This document shows positions 23,361 through 31,214 of a stretch of DNA of 64,000 nt, in pieces. Under the pieces are notes generated by a model, which searched no databases, had not been told where the DNA came from, and worked only from the letters and a program-made list of their open reading frames with translations. The DNA lies in the NCBI RefSeq assembly GCF_014297335.1, contig NZ_JACOQH010000002.1:62001-126000 (forward strand), written 5' to 3'. This DNA comes from Roseburia_D yibonii. Lineage in GTDB: Bacteria; Bacillota; Clostridia; Lachnospirales; Lachnospiraceae. Made by a program: the position numbers and the translations under genes. Each line of letters opens with the position of its first letter. The stretch's first letter is position 1.

Positions 23361-24563
23361 ATGAAAGTTGCCGCATATTGCAGAGTTTCTACCGAGCTGG
23401 ACGATCAGCAGAATTCCCTAAAAAACCAGCAGGAATATTTTGCGTCCTTTATTCAAAAAAAAGAAGAAAACTGGAAATTTGCCGGGATCTACGCAGACGA
23501 GGGCATTTCCGGAACCAGTGTAAAAAAAAGAGAAGCTTTTCAGCAGATGATGGAAGACGCGAAAACGGGAAAGATAGATCTGATCTTAACGAAAGAGGTC
23601 AGCCGTTTTGCGCGAAATACCGTAGATACACTCATTGCCGTGCGCACACTGCGCACATTTGGCGTGGGTGTATTTTTTATTCTGGATCACATCGATACAA
23701 GAGAAAATGATGGAGAGATCCGGCTGACGCTTATGGCATCCATGGCACAGGAGGAGAGCCGAAAAATATCGCAGCGGGTGAAATGGGGGCAGAAACGCCA
23801 GATGGAGCGAGGAATCGTTTTCGGCAGAAGGCTGTTCGGGTATGAGCTGGATCACGGGGTATTAAGTGTTTGTGAGGCGGAAGCAGAGGTGGTGCAAAGG
23901 ATCTACCGGAACTATGTAAAAGAAAAAAAGAAGACCGGAGAGATCGCCCGGGAATTAAACGCCGAGGGATATCTGACCGCACGAAAAAATCCATGGACGG
24001 ATCTTGCGGTGAGCCGGATCCTAAAAAATGAAAAATATGTGGGAGATCTGGTGCAGAAAAAGACGTATACCGCGGATTATCTGACGCATGCAAAAAGAAA
24101 GAATGACGGGGCGGAGAAATTTGTCATACAAAAAGACCATCATCCCGCGATCATTTCAAGACAGCTTTTTTTGGAAGCGCAGGCGCGGTTATCCGAAAAG
24201 AAAAGAGCACCGGAGGAGATGAAAAAATACCGGAACCGTTACTGGTGCAGTGGAAAGGTGAGGTGCGGATGCTGTGGCAGTACCTGCGTGAGCAGGGTGC
24301 GCAGACGGCGGGACGGAAGTATCTCCCAGAGCTGGCTCTGCGCGAATGTGGCAGAATACGGAAGAAAAAGATCGGGCTGTGCCGGAAAGCGCGTGGCGGA
24401 TCCGGTGCTGTATCAGGGATTTCTCGAGGCGGAAGAAAAAAGCGGTGCGCGTTTGGATGGCAGGAAAGATACTGCGGAGTTAAAAAGTATCATCATCGGA
24501 GAAAACGATCTGCTCTACCTGTTCCGGGACGGGCGGGTCTGGCGTACTGCACTGCAAAAGTAG
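23361..24563 (+). CDS. Serine site-specific recombinase of the small element
   Basis: A 400-residue recombinase that should integrate and excise the element. The catalytic domain is at residues 1-150, with Ser10 in AYCRVSTE and the LTKEVSRFARNTVD and LMASMAQEESRKISQRVKWG motifs. The recombinase domain spans about 160-280 (GYELDHGV, TARKNPWTDLAVSRIL). A zinc ribbon follows (WCSGKVRCGCCG, then LCANV). Only about 60 residues remain after it, so the long coiled coil of large serine integrases seems absent or short. The TAG stop is part of the attR core. The ATG at 23361 with AGGTGA upstream is chosen over a GTG at 23352. Confidence 0.9.
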   Translation: MKVAAYCRVSTELDDQQNSLKNQQEYFASFIQKKEENWKFAGIYADEGISGTSVKKREAFQQMMEDAKTGKIDLILTKEVSRFARNTVDTLIAVRTLRTFGVGVFFILDHIDTRENDGEIRLTLMASMAQEESRKISQRVKWGQKRQMERGIVFGRRLFGYELDHGVLSVCEAEAEVVQRIYRNYVKEKKKTGEIARELNAEGYLTARKNPWTDLAVSRILKNEKYVGDLVQKKTYTADYLTHAKRKNDGAEKFVIQKDHHPAIISRQLFLEAQARLSEKKRAPEEMKKYRNRYWCSGKVRCGCCGSTCVSRVRRRRDGSISQSWLCANVAEYGRKRSGCAGKRVADPVLYQGFLEAEEKSGARLDGRKDTAELKSIIIGENDLLYLFRDGRVWRTALQK

Positions 24564-24570
24564 GTACCGA
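24561..24570 (+). repeat. attR core direct repeat of the small element
   Basis: TAGGTACCGA, identical to 21467-21476. Its first three bases are the stop codon of the recombinase, and its last seven bases continue into the 3' segment of cotJC in frame (GGT ACC GAA). Confidence 0.88.
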
Positions 24571-24985
24571 AGAACTGGCGCATCTTGAGATCGTTGCTGC
24601 GATCGTGCATCAGCTTACAAGAAATCTTACGATGGATGAGATCAAGGCATCCGGGTTTGCGCCGTACTATACCGATCACACGGTAGGGATCTGGCCGCAG
24701 TCGGCGGGAGGAGTGCCGTTTAACGCAAACCAGTTCCAGTCGAGCGGCGATCCGATCACGGATCTGTTTGAAGATATGGCGGCGGAGCAGAAAGCGAGAA
24801 AGACGTATGACAATATTTTACGTCTGGTGAAAGATCCGGAGGTCTGCGATCCGATCCGCTTTTTAAGAGCAAGGGAGATCGTACACTTCCAGCGCTTCGG
24901 TGAGGGCTTAAATATGGTGAGAGAACATCTCGACAGCAAAAATTATTACGCGTTTAACCCGGCATTTGATAAAAATACGTTGTGA
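24563..24985 (+). pseudogene. cotJC: cotJC 3' segment (manganese-catalase-like spore coat protein)
   Basis: The C-terminal 140 codons of CotJC, undamaged: GTEELAHLEIVAAIVHQL with the Glu and His metal ligands, FEDMAAEQKARKTYD with another Glu, and RAREIVHFQRFGEGL with the last Glu/His pair. There is no start codon or ribosome site at its front, so it is not expected to be translated until the element is removed. With the middle segment it makes 173 codons, and with the missing 30 or so N-terminal codons it reaches the usual size of near 200. The mother-cell coat protein CotJC is SigE-dependent in Bacillus. Confidence 0.9.
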
Positions 24986-25043
24986 AAGAGAAAAAACTGG
25001 GGTAAAATAAAAGCATAAACTGCGAAAATACGAGGAGGAGAAG

Positions 25044-25514
25044 ATGAGCGAGGAATTTATCACACTGACCATCGAAAAACAAAAGAATATCGCACTGATC
25101 GCGCATGATAATAAAAAAGCGGAACTGATCGACTGGTGCAACGAACACAAAGAGATTTTGAAAAAACATTTCTTATGCGGTACCGGAACGACTGCGCGCA
25201 TGATCACGGATCAGACCGGACTGCCGGTCAAGGGCTATAACAGCGGCCCGCTCGGCGGAGACCAGCAGATCGGAGCAAAGATCGTGGAGGGAAAGGTAGA
25301 TTTTGTCATATTCTTTTCCGACCCGCTGACAGCACAGCCGCATGACCCGGATGTGAAGGCGCTGCTGCGTATTGCGCAGGTATATGACATACCGATCGCA
25401 AATAACCGTTCTTCCGCAGATTTTATGATCCTTTCTTCTTTGATGGATGAATGTTATGAGAGAAAGGTCATCAATTTTAAAAAGAATATACAGGATCGTT
25501 CTAAGACACTTTAA
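25044..25514 (+). CDS. mgsA: Methylglyoxal synthase
   Basis: Converts dihydroxyacetone phosphate to methylglyoxal and phosphate, a bypass of lower glycolysis used when phosphate is limiting or sugar phosphates pile up. The 156-residue protein shows the family motifs IALIAHDNKKAELIDWC, LCGTGTTARMI, GYNSGPLGGDQQIG (phosphate binding and catalytic Asp nearby) and FFSDPLTAQPHDPDVKALLR. The ATG follows GAGGAGGAGAAG. It starts 58 bases after the cotJC end without a terminator between, and is closed by a strong terminator. Confidence 0.96.
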   Translation: MSEEFITLTIEKQKNIALIAHDNKKAELIDWCNEHKEILKKHFLCGTGTTARMITDQTGLPVKGYNSGPLGGDQQIGAKIVEGKVDFVIFFSDPLTAQPHDPDVKALLRIAQVYDIPIANNRSSADFMILSSLMDECYERKVINFKKNIQDRSKTL

Positions 25515-25533
25515 TCAACGAAACGATGACGAG

Positions 25534-25567
25534 AAGGCTGCATTTCGAAAGGAGATGCAGCCTTTTT
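25534..25567 (+). terminator. Rho-independent terminator after mgsA
   Basis: Eight-base GC-rich stem (GGCTGCAT at 25536-25543 and ATGCAGCC at 25555-25562) followed by five T. It separates mgsA from the feo operon. Confidence 0.9.
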
Positions 25568-25592
25568 GAGCCTTTTTGATAAAATTTTTCAA

Positions 25593-25621
25593 TTGACAAG
25601 AGGGAAAAGTGCAATTACACT
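25593..25621 (+). promoter_or_regulatory. SigA-type promoter of the feo operon
   Basis: TTGACA at 25593-25598, a 17-base spacer and TACACT at 25616-25621. An inverted-repeat region overlaps the end of the -10 box, placing it where an iron-responsive repressor would block transcription. Confidence 0.75.
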
Positions 25622-25643
25622 AATTAAGATTAGAATTTACTAA
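25620..25643. promoter_or_regulatory. Overlapping TTAG/CTAA inverted repeats, DtxR-like operator candidate
   Basis: CTAATTAAGATTAG (25620-25633) and TTAGAATTTACTAA (25630-25643) are two overlapping palindromes with TTAG/CTAA arms just after the -10 box of the feo promoter. DtxR/IdeR sites also have TTAG-CTAA arms. Iron-dependent repression is inferred from this and from the genes it controls. Confidence 0.45.
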
Positions 25644-25671
25644 CGAGAAGCGATGGAAAAGAGGAAAAGAT

Positions 25672-25908
25672 ATGACATTGGATGAATTACCAATTGGAAA
25701 AGAAGCGGTGATCACAAAAGTGAGCGGAGAGGGCGCGCTGCGCTGCCGGTTCTTGGATATGGGACTGATCCCGAAGACAAAAGTAGTGGTACAGAAAGTG
25801 GCACCGATGGGAGATCCGATCGAACTGCATATCCGTGGATATGAACTGACGATACGGAAAGAGGATGCCGGAAAAATAGAAGTAGAGCCGGAGGAGAAGG
25901 AAGCATGA
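25672..25908 (+). CDS. feoA: Ferrous iron transport protein A
   Basis: A 78-residue cytoplasmic SH3-like protein needed for FeoB-driven ferrous iron uptake. It has the FeoA pattern: LDELPIGKEAVITKVSGEGALRCRFLDMGLIPKTKVVVQKVAPMGDPIELHIRGYELTIRKEDA, with the MGLIPGT-like loop intact. A GAGGAAAAGAT ribosome site precedes the ATG. Its stop overlaps the ATG of feoB by 4 bases, coupling the two. Confidence 0.96.
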   Translation: MTLDELPIGKEAVITKVSGEGALRCRFLDMGLIPKTKVVVQKVAPMGDPIELHIRGYELTIRKEDAGKIEVEPEEKEA

Positions 25909-27911
25909 TCTTAGCATTAGTAGGAAATCAGAACTGTGGAAAGACCACGCTTTTTAACCAGCTGACCGGTTCCAACCAGCATGTGGGAAATTTCCCGGGA
26001 GTTACCGTCGATCAGAAAATGGGAGAAGTCCGCTCCAAAAAGGGATGCCAGGTCGTGGATCTGCCGGGCATTTATTCCCTGCGTCCCTATACAAATGAGG
26101 AGATCGTGACCAGAGACTTTATCTTAAATGAAAAGCCGGATGGGATCATCAACATTGTGGACGCGACGAATATCGAGCGAAATCTCTATCTGACGCTGCA
26201 GCTTCTTGAGATGCATATCCCGATGGTGCTTGCGCTCAACATGATGGATGAAGTGCGCGGAAACGGCGGTTCTGTGGATGTAGAACAGATGGCGGTGGAA
26301 CTGGGAATACCGGTCGTGCCGATCAGCGCGGTAAAAGATGAAGGTGTGGAAGATCTCATTGATACCGTTTACCGTGTGGCAAAGAAAAAGGAGATGCCGC
26401 GCGTGACGGATTTCTGTGAAAAAGGTGATGTACACCGCTGTATTCACGCGGTCTGTCACCAGGTGGAGGATCATGCGCAGAATAACGGCATGTCACCGCG
26501 TTTTGCAGCAGTCAAGATCATAGAGAACGATACCGATATCATAAAACGTCTGGAACTCAGTCAAAACGAGCTGGACATGATGGAGCACAGCATCGAGGAG
26601 ATGGAGACAGACCATCATATGGACCGGAATGCGGCACTTGCGGATATGCGCTATACTTTTATTGAAAAAGTATGCGCGAAAACCGTAACAAAGTGTCAGG
26701 AGAGCAGAGAACATAAGCGCAGTGTGAAGATCGACCGCGTGCTGACGGACAAATATCTGGCGATCCCGATGTTTCTCGGGATCATGCTGCTCATCTTCTG
26801 GCTGACCTTCGGACTGATCGGACAGGGGCTCAGTGATCTGCTCAGTATTGGGATCGACCGTGTGACGGCGCTTGCGGATCATGCACTCACAGTTTACGGA
26901 ATGAATCCGGTCGTACACAGTCTGGTCATCGACGGTGTGTTCGCCGGGGTCGGAAGCGTACTCAGTTTCCTGCCGATCATCGTGGTGTTGTTCTTTTTCC
27001 TGTCGATCTTAGAAGATTCGGGATACATGGCAAGAGTCGCGTTTGTGATGGATAAGCTGTTACGCAAGATCGGACTTTCCGGGCGCAGCTTTGTGCCGAT
27101 GCTGATCGGATTTGGATGTACAGTTCCTGCGGTCATGTCAAGCCGGACGCTTTCTTCGGAGCGCGACCGGAAGATGACGATCATGCTGACACCGTATATC
27201 AGCTGTTCGGCTAAAATACCGATCTATGCCGTGTTTGCGGCGGCGTTTTTTGAAAAATATCAGGCGCTTGTCATGATGGGATTATATGTCGGCGGTATCG
27301 TAGTCGGTATCCTTGTGGCGTTATTGTTTAATCACACGCTGTTTAAGGGAAATCCGGTTCCGTTTGTGATGGAACTTCCCAATTACCGTTTCCCGTCCGC
27401 AAAAAGCGTGCTGCTTCTGATGTGGGACAAGGCAAAAGATTTCATCCAGAGAGCATTTACAGTCATCTTTTTTGCAACGATCATCATCTGGTTTTTGCAG
27501 ACGTTCGATACCAGGCTCAATGTGGTGGCGGACAGCAGTGACAGCCTGCTTGCGCTGGTGGGAAAATGGATCGCTCCGGTGTTTGCTCCGCTTGGATTTG
27601 ATGACTGGCGGGTTTCCACGTCGTTAATCTGCGGATTTACGGCAAAAGAGGCGGTCGTGAGCACAATGAGCGTGCTGACCGGAACGAGCATGGCAAATCT
27701 CGGTGCGGCGCTGGGCGGCATGTTCACTCCGCTTACGGCAGTGAGCTTTCTGGTATTTACGCTGTTATACACGCCGTGTGTGGCGGCGATCGCGGCGATC
27801 CGCCGGGAGATGGATTCCAGGCTTCAGAGTGTCGGAGTTGTGGTCATGCAGTGTGTGGCAGCCTGGATCGTGGCATTTATCGTATATCGGGCAGGAGGGA
27901 TCTTTTTATGA
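25905..27911 (+). CDS. feoB: Ferrous iron transport protein B
   Basis: The GTP-driven membrane permease for Fe2+, 668 residues. The G domain is at residues 1-165 with G1 GNQNCGKTTLF, the FPGVTVD switch, VDLPGIYSL (G3), ALNMMDE (G4) and ISAVKDEG (G5). The membrane part begins near residue 285 with nine or so helices, including the conserved GCTVPA and CSAKIPIY motifs (each Cys is conserved in the FeoB family) and LYTPCVAAI near the C-terminus. Third element of the operon is a small Cys-rich protein. Confidence 0.97.
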   Translation: MILALVGNQNCGKTTLFNQLTGSNQHVGNFPGVTVDQKMGEVRSKKGCQVVDLPGIYSLRPYTNEEIVTRDFILNEKPDGIINIVDATNIERNLYLTLQLLEMHIPMVLALNMMDEVRGNGGSVDVEQMAVELGIPVVPISAVKDEGVEDLIDTVYRVAKKKEMPRVTDFCEKGDVHRCIHAVCHQVEDHAQNNGMSPRFAAVKIIENDTDIIKRLELSQNELDMMEHSIEEMETDHHMDRNAALADMRYTFIEKVCAKTVTKCQESREHKRSVKIDRVLTDKYLAIPMFLGIMLLIFWLTFGLIGQGLSDLLSIGIDRVTALADHALTVYGMNPVVHSLVIDGVFAGVGSVLSFLPIIVVLFFFLSILEDSGYMARVAFVMDKLLRKIGLSGRSFVPMLIGFGCTVPAVMSSRTLSSERDRKMTIMLTPYISCSAKIPIYAVFAAAFFEKYQALVMMGLYVGGIVVGILVALLFNHTLFKGNPVPFVMELPNYRFPSAKSVLLLMWDKAKDFIQRAFTVIFFATIIIWFLQTFDTRLNVVADSSDSLLALVGKWIAPVFAPLGFDDWRVSTSLICGFTAKEAVVSTMSVLTGTSMANLGAALGGMFTPLTAVSFLVFTLLYTPCVAAIAAIRREMDSRLQSVGVVVMQCVAAWIVAFIVYRAGGIFL

Positions 27912-28042
27912 ATCTGATCGATGGACTTGTGCTGCTTTTTCTTTTCCTCTGGGGAATATTGGCAGCGCGCGCTTCCTGGAAGAAAAAAAGAAGCGGAAAG
28001 TGTGCCGGATGCAGTGGAAACTGCGGATCCTGCGGGCGATAA
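27908..28042 (+). CDS. FeoB-associated Cys-rich membrane peptide
   Basis: A 44-residue peptide whose ATG overlaps the feoB stop (ATGA). It has one membrane helix (LIDGLVLLFLFLWGILAARA) followed by a basic stretch and a Cys-rich tail (CAGCSGNCGSC) that could bind iron. This arrangement is that of the FeoB-associated Cys-rich family, a likely functional replacement for FeoC in Firmicutes. It is below usual gene-finding size, so the real start matters: the longer frame upstream lies inside feoB. Confidence 0.9.
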   Translation: MNLIDGLVLLFLFLWGILAARASWKKKRSGKCAGCSGNCGSCGR

Positions 28043-28118
28043 AGGTATTTTTTTGAAAACATATGGGAATGTTCTTGTATTAGAGGAACTTCTATGTTAG
28101 AGTAGATTCAGATAATAA

Positions 28119-28134
28119 CGTTAAAATATTAACG
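28119..28134. promoter_or_regulatory. Rex-like inverted repeat upstream of the hydrogenase gene
   Basis: CGTTAAAATATTAACG is a perfect six-base inverted repeat around four bases. The inner GTTAA-n4-TTAAC part is that of clostridial Rex operators (TTGTTAA-n4-TTAACAA). It lies 30 bases before the hydrogenase ATG. Rex senses NADH/NAD+, so a redox-controlled hydrogenase would be expected. The palindrome is certain; the regulator is inferred. Confidence 0.58.
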
Positions 28135-28164
28135 ATAACCGAAAAAACAGGAGGAGTACATATC

Positions 28165-29670
28165 ATGAGAGGAATACGAACAGCCGTATCCGATTTAAGA
28201 AAACAGATTTTTACCGAAGTTGCAAAAGTTGCATGCAACGATGAGGCAAATCTCAATGACGCGGTGGAAGCAATTCCATATACCGTATGTCCGGGAGATG
28301 TTCCGCGCTACCGTGAAAGCATTTACCGTGAGCGTACGATCGCGGCAGAAAAAGTAAGACTGGCAATGGGTATGTCATTAAGACCGGCAGACCGTCCGGT
28401 GCATGTCACCAGCGGACTGGAAGAAAGCAATATTTCCGAGAAATATTACGAGCCGCCGCTTATGCAGGTCATTCCGTCCGCATGTAATATGTGTGAAGAG
28501 AAAAAATACGAAGTATCCAACATGTGCCAGGGATGTATCGCGCATCCGTGTACCGAAGTCTGTCCGAAGGGTGCAATCACACGGGTGAATGGTAAATCCT
28601 ATATCGATCAGTCCAAGTGTATCAAATGCGGAAAATGTAAGGCAGCCTGTCCGTATGACGCGATCGCAAAGAAAGTAAGACCGTGTTCCGTGGCATGTGG
28701 TGTTGGCGCGATCTCTACCGATGAGCTCGGACGCGCGAAGATCGATCCGAACAAATGCGTGGCATGTGGCCAGTGTATGGTAAGCTGCCCGTTTGGCGCG
28801 ATCGGAGATAAATCACAGATCTTCCAGCTGCTCCGCTGCATGAAAGAGGGCGGAAAAGTAGTTGCGGAAATCGCGCCGGCGTATGTCGGACAGTTCGGAC
28901 CGAACGCGTCTCCGGAAAATGTGAAGGAAGCATTACTGGAACTTGGATTTACCGATGTGCGTGAAGTTGCATATGGCGCGGATATCGGAGCTGTTGCAGA
29001 GGCAAAGCATTATGCTGAGCATGTAGCGACCGGTGAACTGCCGTTTTTACTTACCTCCTGTTGTCCGGCATGGTCCATGCTGGCGAAAAAACAGTTCCCG
29101 GATCTGATCGGTTCCGTATCCCAGGAGCTGACCCCGATGGTCGCAACCGCGCGAAGCATCAAGAAAGAAAATCCGGATGTGAAAGTCGTATTTATCGGAC
29201 CTTGTGCGGCTAAGAAGCTGGAAGCCAGCCGTTCTTCCGTGCGCAGCGACGTTGATTTTGTCATCACGTTTGAAGAGCTTGACGCGATGTTCGCCGCAAA
29301 GGGTATCGACCCGAACACAGTGGAAGGAACAGAAGGACTTCATGACGCGACAGCAGCCGGACGTGGATATGCCTGCGCAGGCGGTGTCGCTGGAGCGATC
29401 GAGCAGTGTATCCATGAGTATTATCCGGGTGTTGAGGTCAAGATCGAACATGCGGACGGACTTGCGGAATGTAAGAAAGCGCTCATGCTTGCAAAAGCAG
29501 GAAAGAAAGATGGCTGTATGATTGAAGGAATGGGATGCCCGGGCGGCTGTATCGCAGGAGCGGGAACCATCCTTGCACTCAATAAGGCACAGCAGGAAGT
29601 AAAGAAGATCCAGGAAGGATCAGAACAGAAAATCCCACCGAAGGAACTGGCAGATATCGAACTGCTCTAA
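28165..29670 (+). CDS. Monomeric [FeFe] hydrogenase (group B-like)
   Basis: Produces H2 from reduced ferredoxin, or the reverse, in the cytoplasm; 501 residues. Iron-sulfur ligands lie between residues 110 and 220: a Cys-rich segment, then two ferredoxin-type motifs (CIKCGKCKAACPYDA and CVACGQCMVSCPFGA). The H-cluster motifs are TSCCPAW (297-303), IGPCAAKK (around Cys347) and EGMGCPGGC (Cys458, Cys462). The L2 and L3 motifs differ from the classic MPCxxKxxE and ExMACxxGC of group A, pointing to group B. The strong GGAGGAG site and a Rex-like palindrome lie upstream. It follows the iron-uptake operon. Confidence 0.92.
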   Translation: MRGIRTAVSDLRKQIFTEVAKVACNDEANLNDAVEAIPYTVCPGDVPRYRESIYRERTIAAEKVRLAMGMSLRPADRPVHVTSGLEESNISEKYYEPPLMQVIPSACNMCEEKKYEVSNMCQGCIAHPCTEVCPKGAITRVNGKSYIDQSKCIKCGKCKAACPYDAIAKKVRPCSVACGVGAISTDELGRAKIDPNKCVACGQCMVSCPFGAIGDKSQIFQLLRCMKEGGKVVAEIAPAYVGQFGPNASPENVKEALLELGFTDVREVAYGADIGAVAEAKHYAEHVATGELPFLLTSCCPAWSMLAKKQFPDLIGSVSQELTPMVATARSIKKENPDVKVVFIGPCAAKKLEASRSSVRSDVDFVITFEELDAMFAAKGIDPNTVEGTEGLHDATAAGRGYACAGGVAGAIEQCIHEYYPGVEVKIEHADGLAECKKALMLAKAGKKDGCMIEGMGCPGGCIAGAGTILALNKAQQEVKKIQEGSEQKIPPKELADIELL

Positions 29671-29700
29671 AGCGGGATAAAAAGAAAGAGGAACTGTAAA

Positions 29701-31152
29701 ATGAGTAAAGTCAGAACAAGATTTGCACCAAGCCCTACGGGACGGATGCACGTTGGAAATTTAAGAACAGCTTTGTATGCGTATCTGATCGCGAAGCATG
29801 AAGGCGGAGATTTTATTTTAAGAATCGAAGATACCGATCAGGAACGTTATGTGGAAGGTGCGGTTGAGATCATTTACCGCACCCTGGAAAAGACCGGTCT
29901 TGTGCATGATGAGGGACCGGATAAAGACGGAGGCGTGGGACCTTATGTCCAGAGCGAACGTCAGGCAAAAGGGATTTATCTGGAATACGCCAAAAAGCTG
30001 ATTGAAAAAGGAGAAGCATATTACTGCTTTTGCGATAAAGAGCGTCTGGAAGGCTTAAAACAGACCGTTGCGGGAAAAGAGATCTCCGTGTACGACAAAC
30101 ACTGTCTGTCATTAAGCAAAGAAGAGGTAGAGGCAAATCTTGCAGCTGGCAAACCGTATGTCATCCGCCAGAATAACCCGAGAACCGGAACAACAACGTT
30201 TCACGATGACATCTATGGTGATATCACGGTAGATAATTCGGAACTCGACGATATGATCCTGATCAAATCAGACGGATATCCAACTTACAACTTCGCGAAT
30301 GTTGTGGACGATCACCTGATGGGGATCACCCATGTAGTGCGCGGAAACGAGTACCTTTCCTCTTCACCGAAATACAACCGTCTCTATGAGGCGTTTGGCT
30401 GGGAAGTACCGGAATATATCCACTGCCCGTTGATTACCAATGAAGAGCACCAGAAGTTAAGCAAGCGCTGTGGTCATGCGTCATACGAAGATCTGATCGA
30501 TCAGGGATTTCTGACGGAAGCCGTAGTAAACTTTGTTGCGCTGCTTGGCTGGAGCCCGTCAGACAACCGTGAGATCATGTCCCTGTCTGAACTGGTAGAA
30601 GCGTTTGATTATCATCATATCAACAAATCACCGGCAGTTTTTGATTACACAAAGCTCAAATGGATGAACGGAGAATACATCAAAGCGATGGATTTTGACC
30701 GTTTTTACCAGATGGCAGAGCCGTATATCAAAGAAGTGGTGACCAAAGATTATGACTTAAAGAAGATCGCGACCCTTGTAAAGACCAGGATCGAGATTTT
30801 CCCGGACATCAAAGACCACATTGATTTCTTTGAGCAGTTACCGGAATATGATATCGCGATGTATACGCATAAGAAGATGAAGACCAATGCGGAGACAGCC
30901 TTAGAAGTGCTTACAGAGATTCTTCCGAGACTCGAGGCACAGGAAGATTACAGTAACGATGCGCTCTATGCGATGTTGTGTGATTATGTGGCAGAAAAGG
31001 GCTGTAAGAACGGATATGTGATGTGGCCGATCCGTACAGCGGTATCCGGAAAACAGATGACACCGGGTGGCGCGACAGAGATCATGGAGATCCTCGGAAA
31101 AGAGGAATCCCTTGCCCGTATCAGAAAAGGAATTGAATTATTAAGCAAATAA
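29701..31152 (+). CDS. gltX: Glutamyl-tRNA synthetase
   Basis: Charges tRNA-Glu, and in many Firmicutes tRNA-Gln as well, with glutamate. The 483-residue protein has the class I HIGH-type motif FAPSPTGRMHVGNLRTALY near the start, an insertion with the YCFCDKERL segment, and the KLSKR form of KMSKS near residue 252. The C-terminal helical anticodon-binding region (GYVMWPIRTAVSGKQMTPGG) is complete. It is an independent gene with its own terminator. Confidence 0.97.
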   Translation: MSKVRTRFAPSPTGRMHVGNLRTALYAYLIAKHEGGDFILRIEDTDQERYVEGAVEIIYRTLEKTGLVHDEGPDKDGGVGPYVQSERQAKGIYLEYAKKLIEKGEAYYCFCDKERLEGLKQTVAGKEISVYDKHCLSLSKEEVEANLAAGKPYVIRQNNPRTGTTTFHDDIYGDITVDNSELDDMILIKSDGYPTYNFANVVDDHLMGITHVVRGNEYLSSSPKYNRLYEAFGWEVPEYIHCPLITNEEHQKLSKRCGHASYEDLIDQGFLTEAVVNFVALLGWSPSDNREIMSLSELVEAFDYHHINKSPAVFDYTKLKWMNGEYIKAMDFDRFYQMAEPYIKEVVTKDYDLKKIATLVKTRIEIFPDIKDHIDFFEQLPEYDIAMYTHKKMKTNAETALEVLTEILPRLEAQEDYSNDALYAMLCDYVAEKGCKNGYVMWPIRTAVSGKQMTPGGATEIMEILGKEESLARIRKGIELLSK

Positions 31153-31164
31153 GAGCATAAAGAA

Positions 31165-31199
31165 AGAGAGTGAAGATATTATATTTTCACTCTTTTTTT
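31165..31199 (+). terminator. Rho-independent terminator after gltX
   Basis: Stem AGAGTGAA (31167-31174) with TTCACTCT (31186-31193), followed by seven T. Confidence 0.85.
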
Positions 31200-31214
31200 G
31201 ACAGGGAGTAAGAA

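Larger units (their letters stand above)
21467..24570 (+). mobile_element. 3.1-kb serine-recombinase element carrying lrgAB and a phosphatase
   Basis: The element is bounded by the 10-base direct repeat TAGGTACCGA at 21467-21476 and 24561-24570; the unit from repeat to repeat is 3,094 bp. The flanking sequences are two adjoining parts of cotJC, and removal of one repeat plus the insert yields TDIGTEELAHLE without loss or gain. In the joined circle the core is flanked by inverted arms, GTACTGCACTGCA (24544-24556) and TGCAGCAGTAC (21477-21487), as expected for an attP. It carries lrgA, lrgB, a HAD phosphatase and one serine recombinase, all in the cotJC direction. Confidence 0.9.

Noticed and set aside
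24245..24985. A 246-codon open frame that appears to start inside the recombinase gene and continue into cotJC
   Set aside because: The first 106 codons are an out-of-frame reading of the recombinase with no family resemblance. Only the part from 24563 is real, as the cotJC 3' segment.
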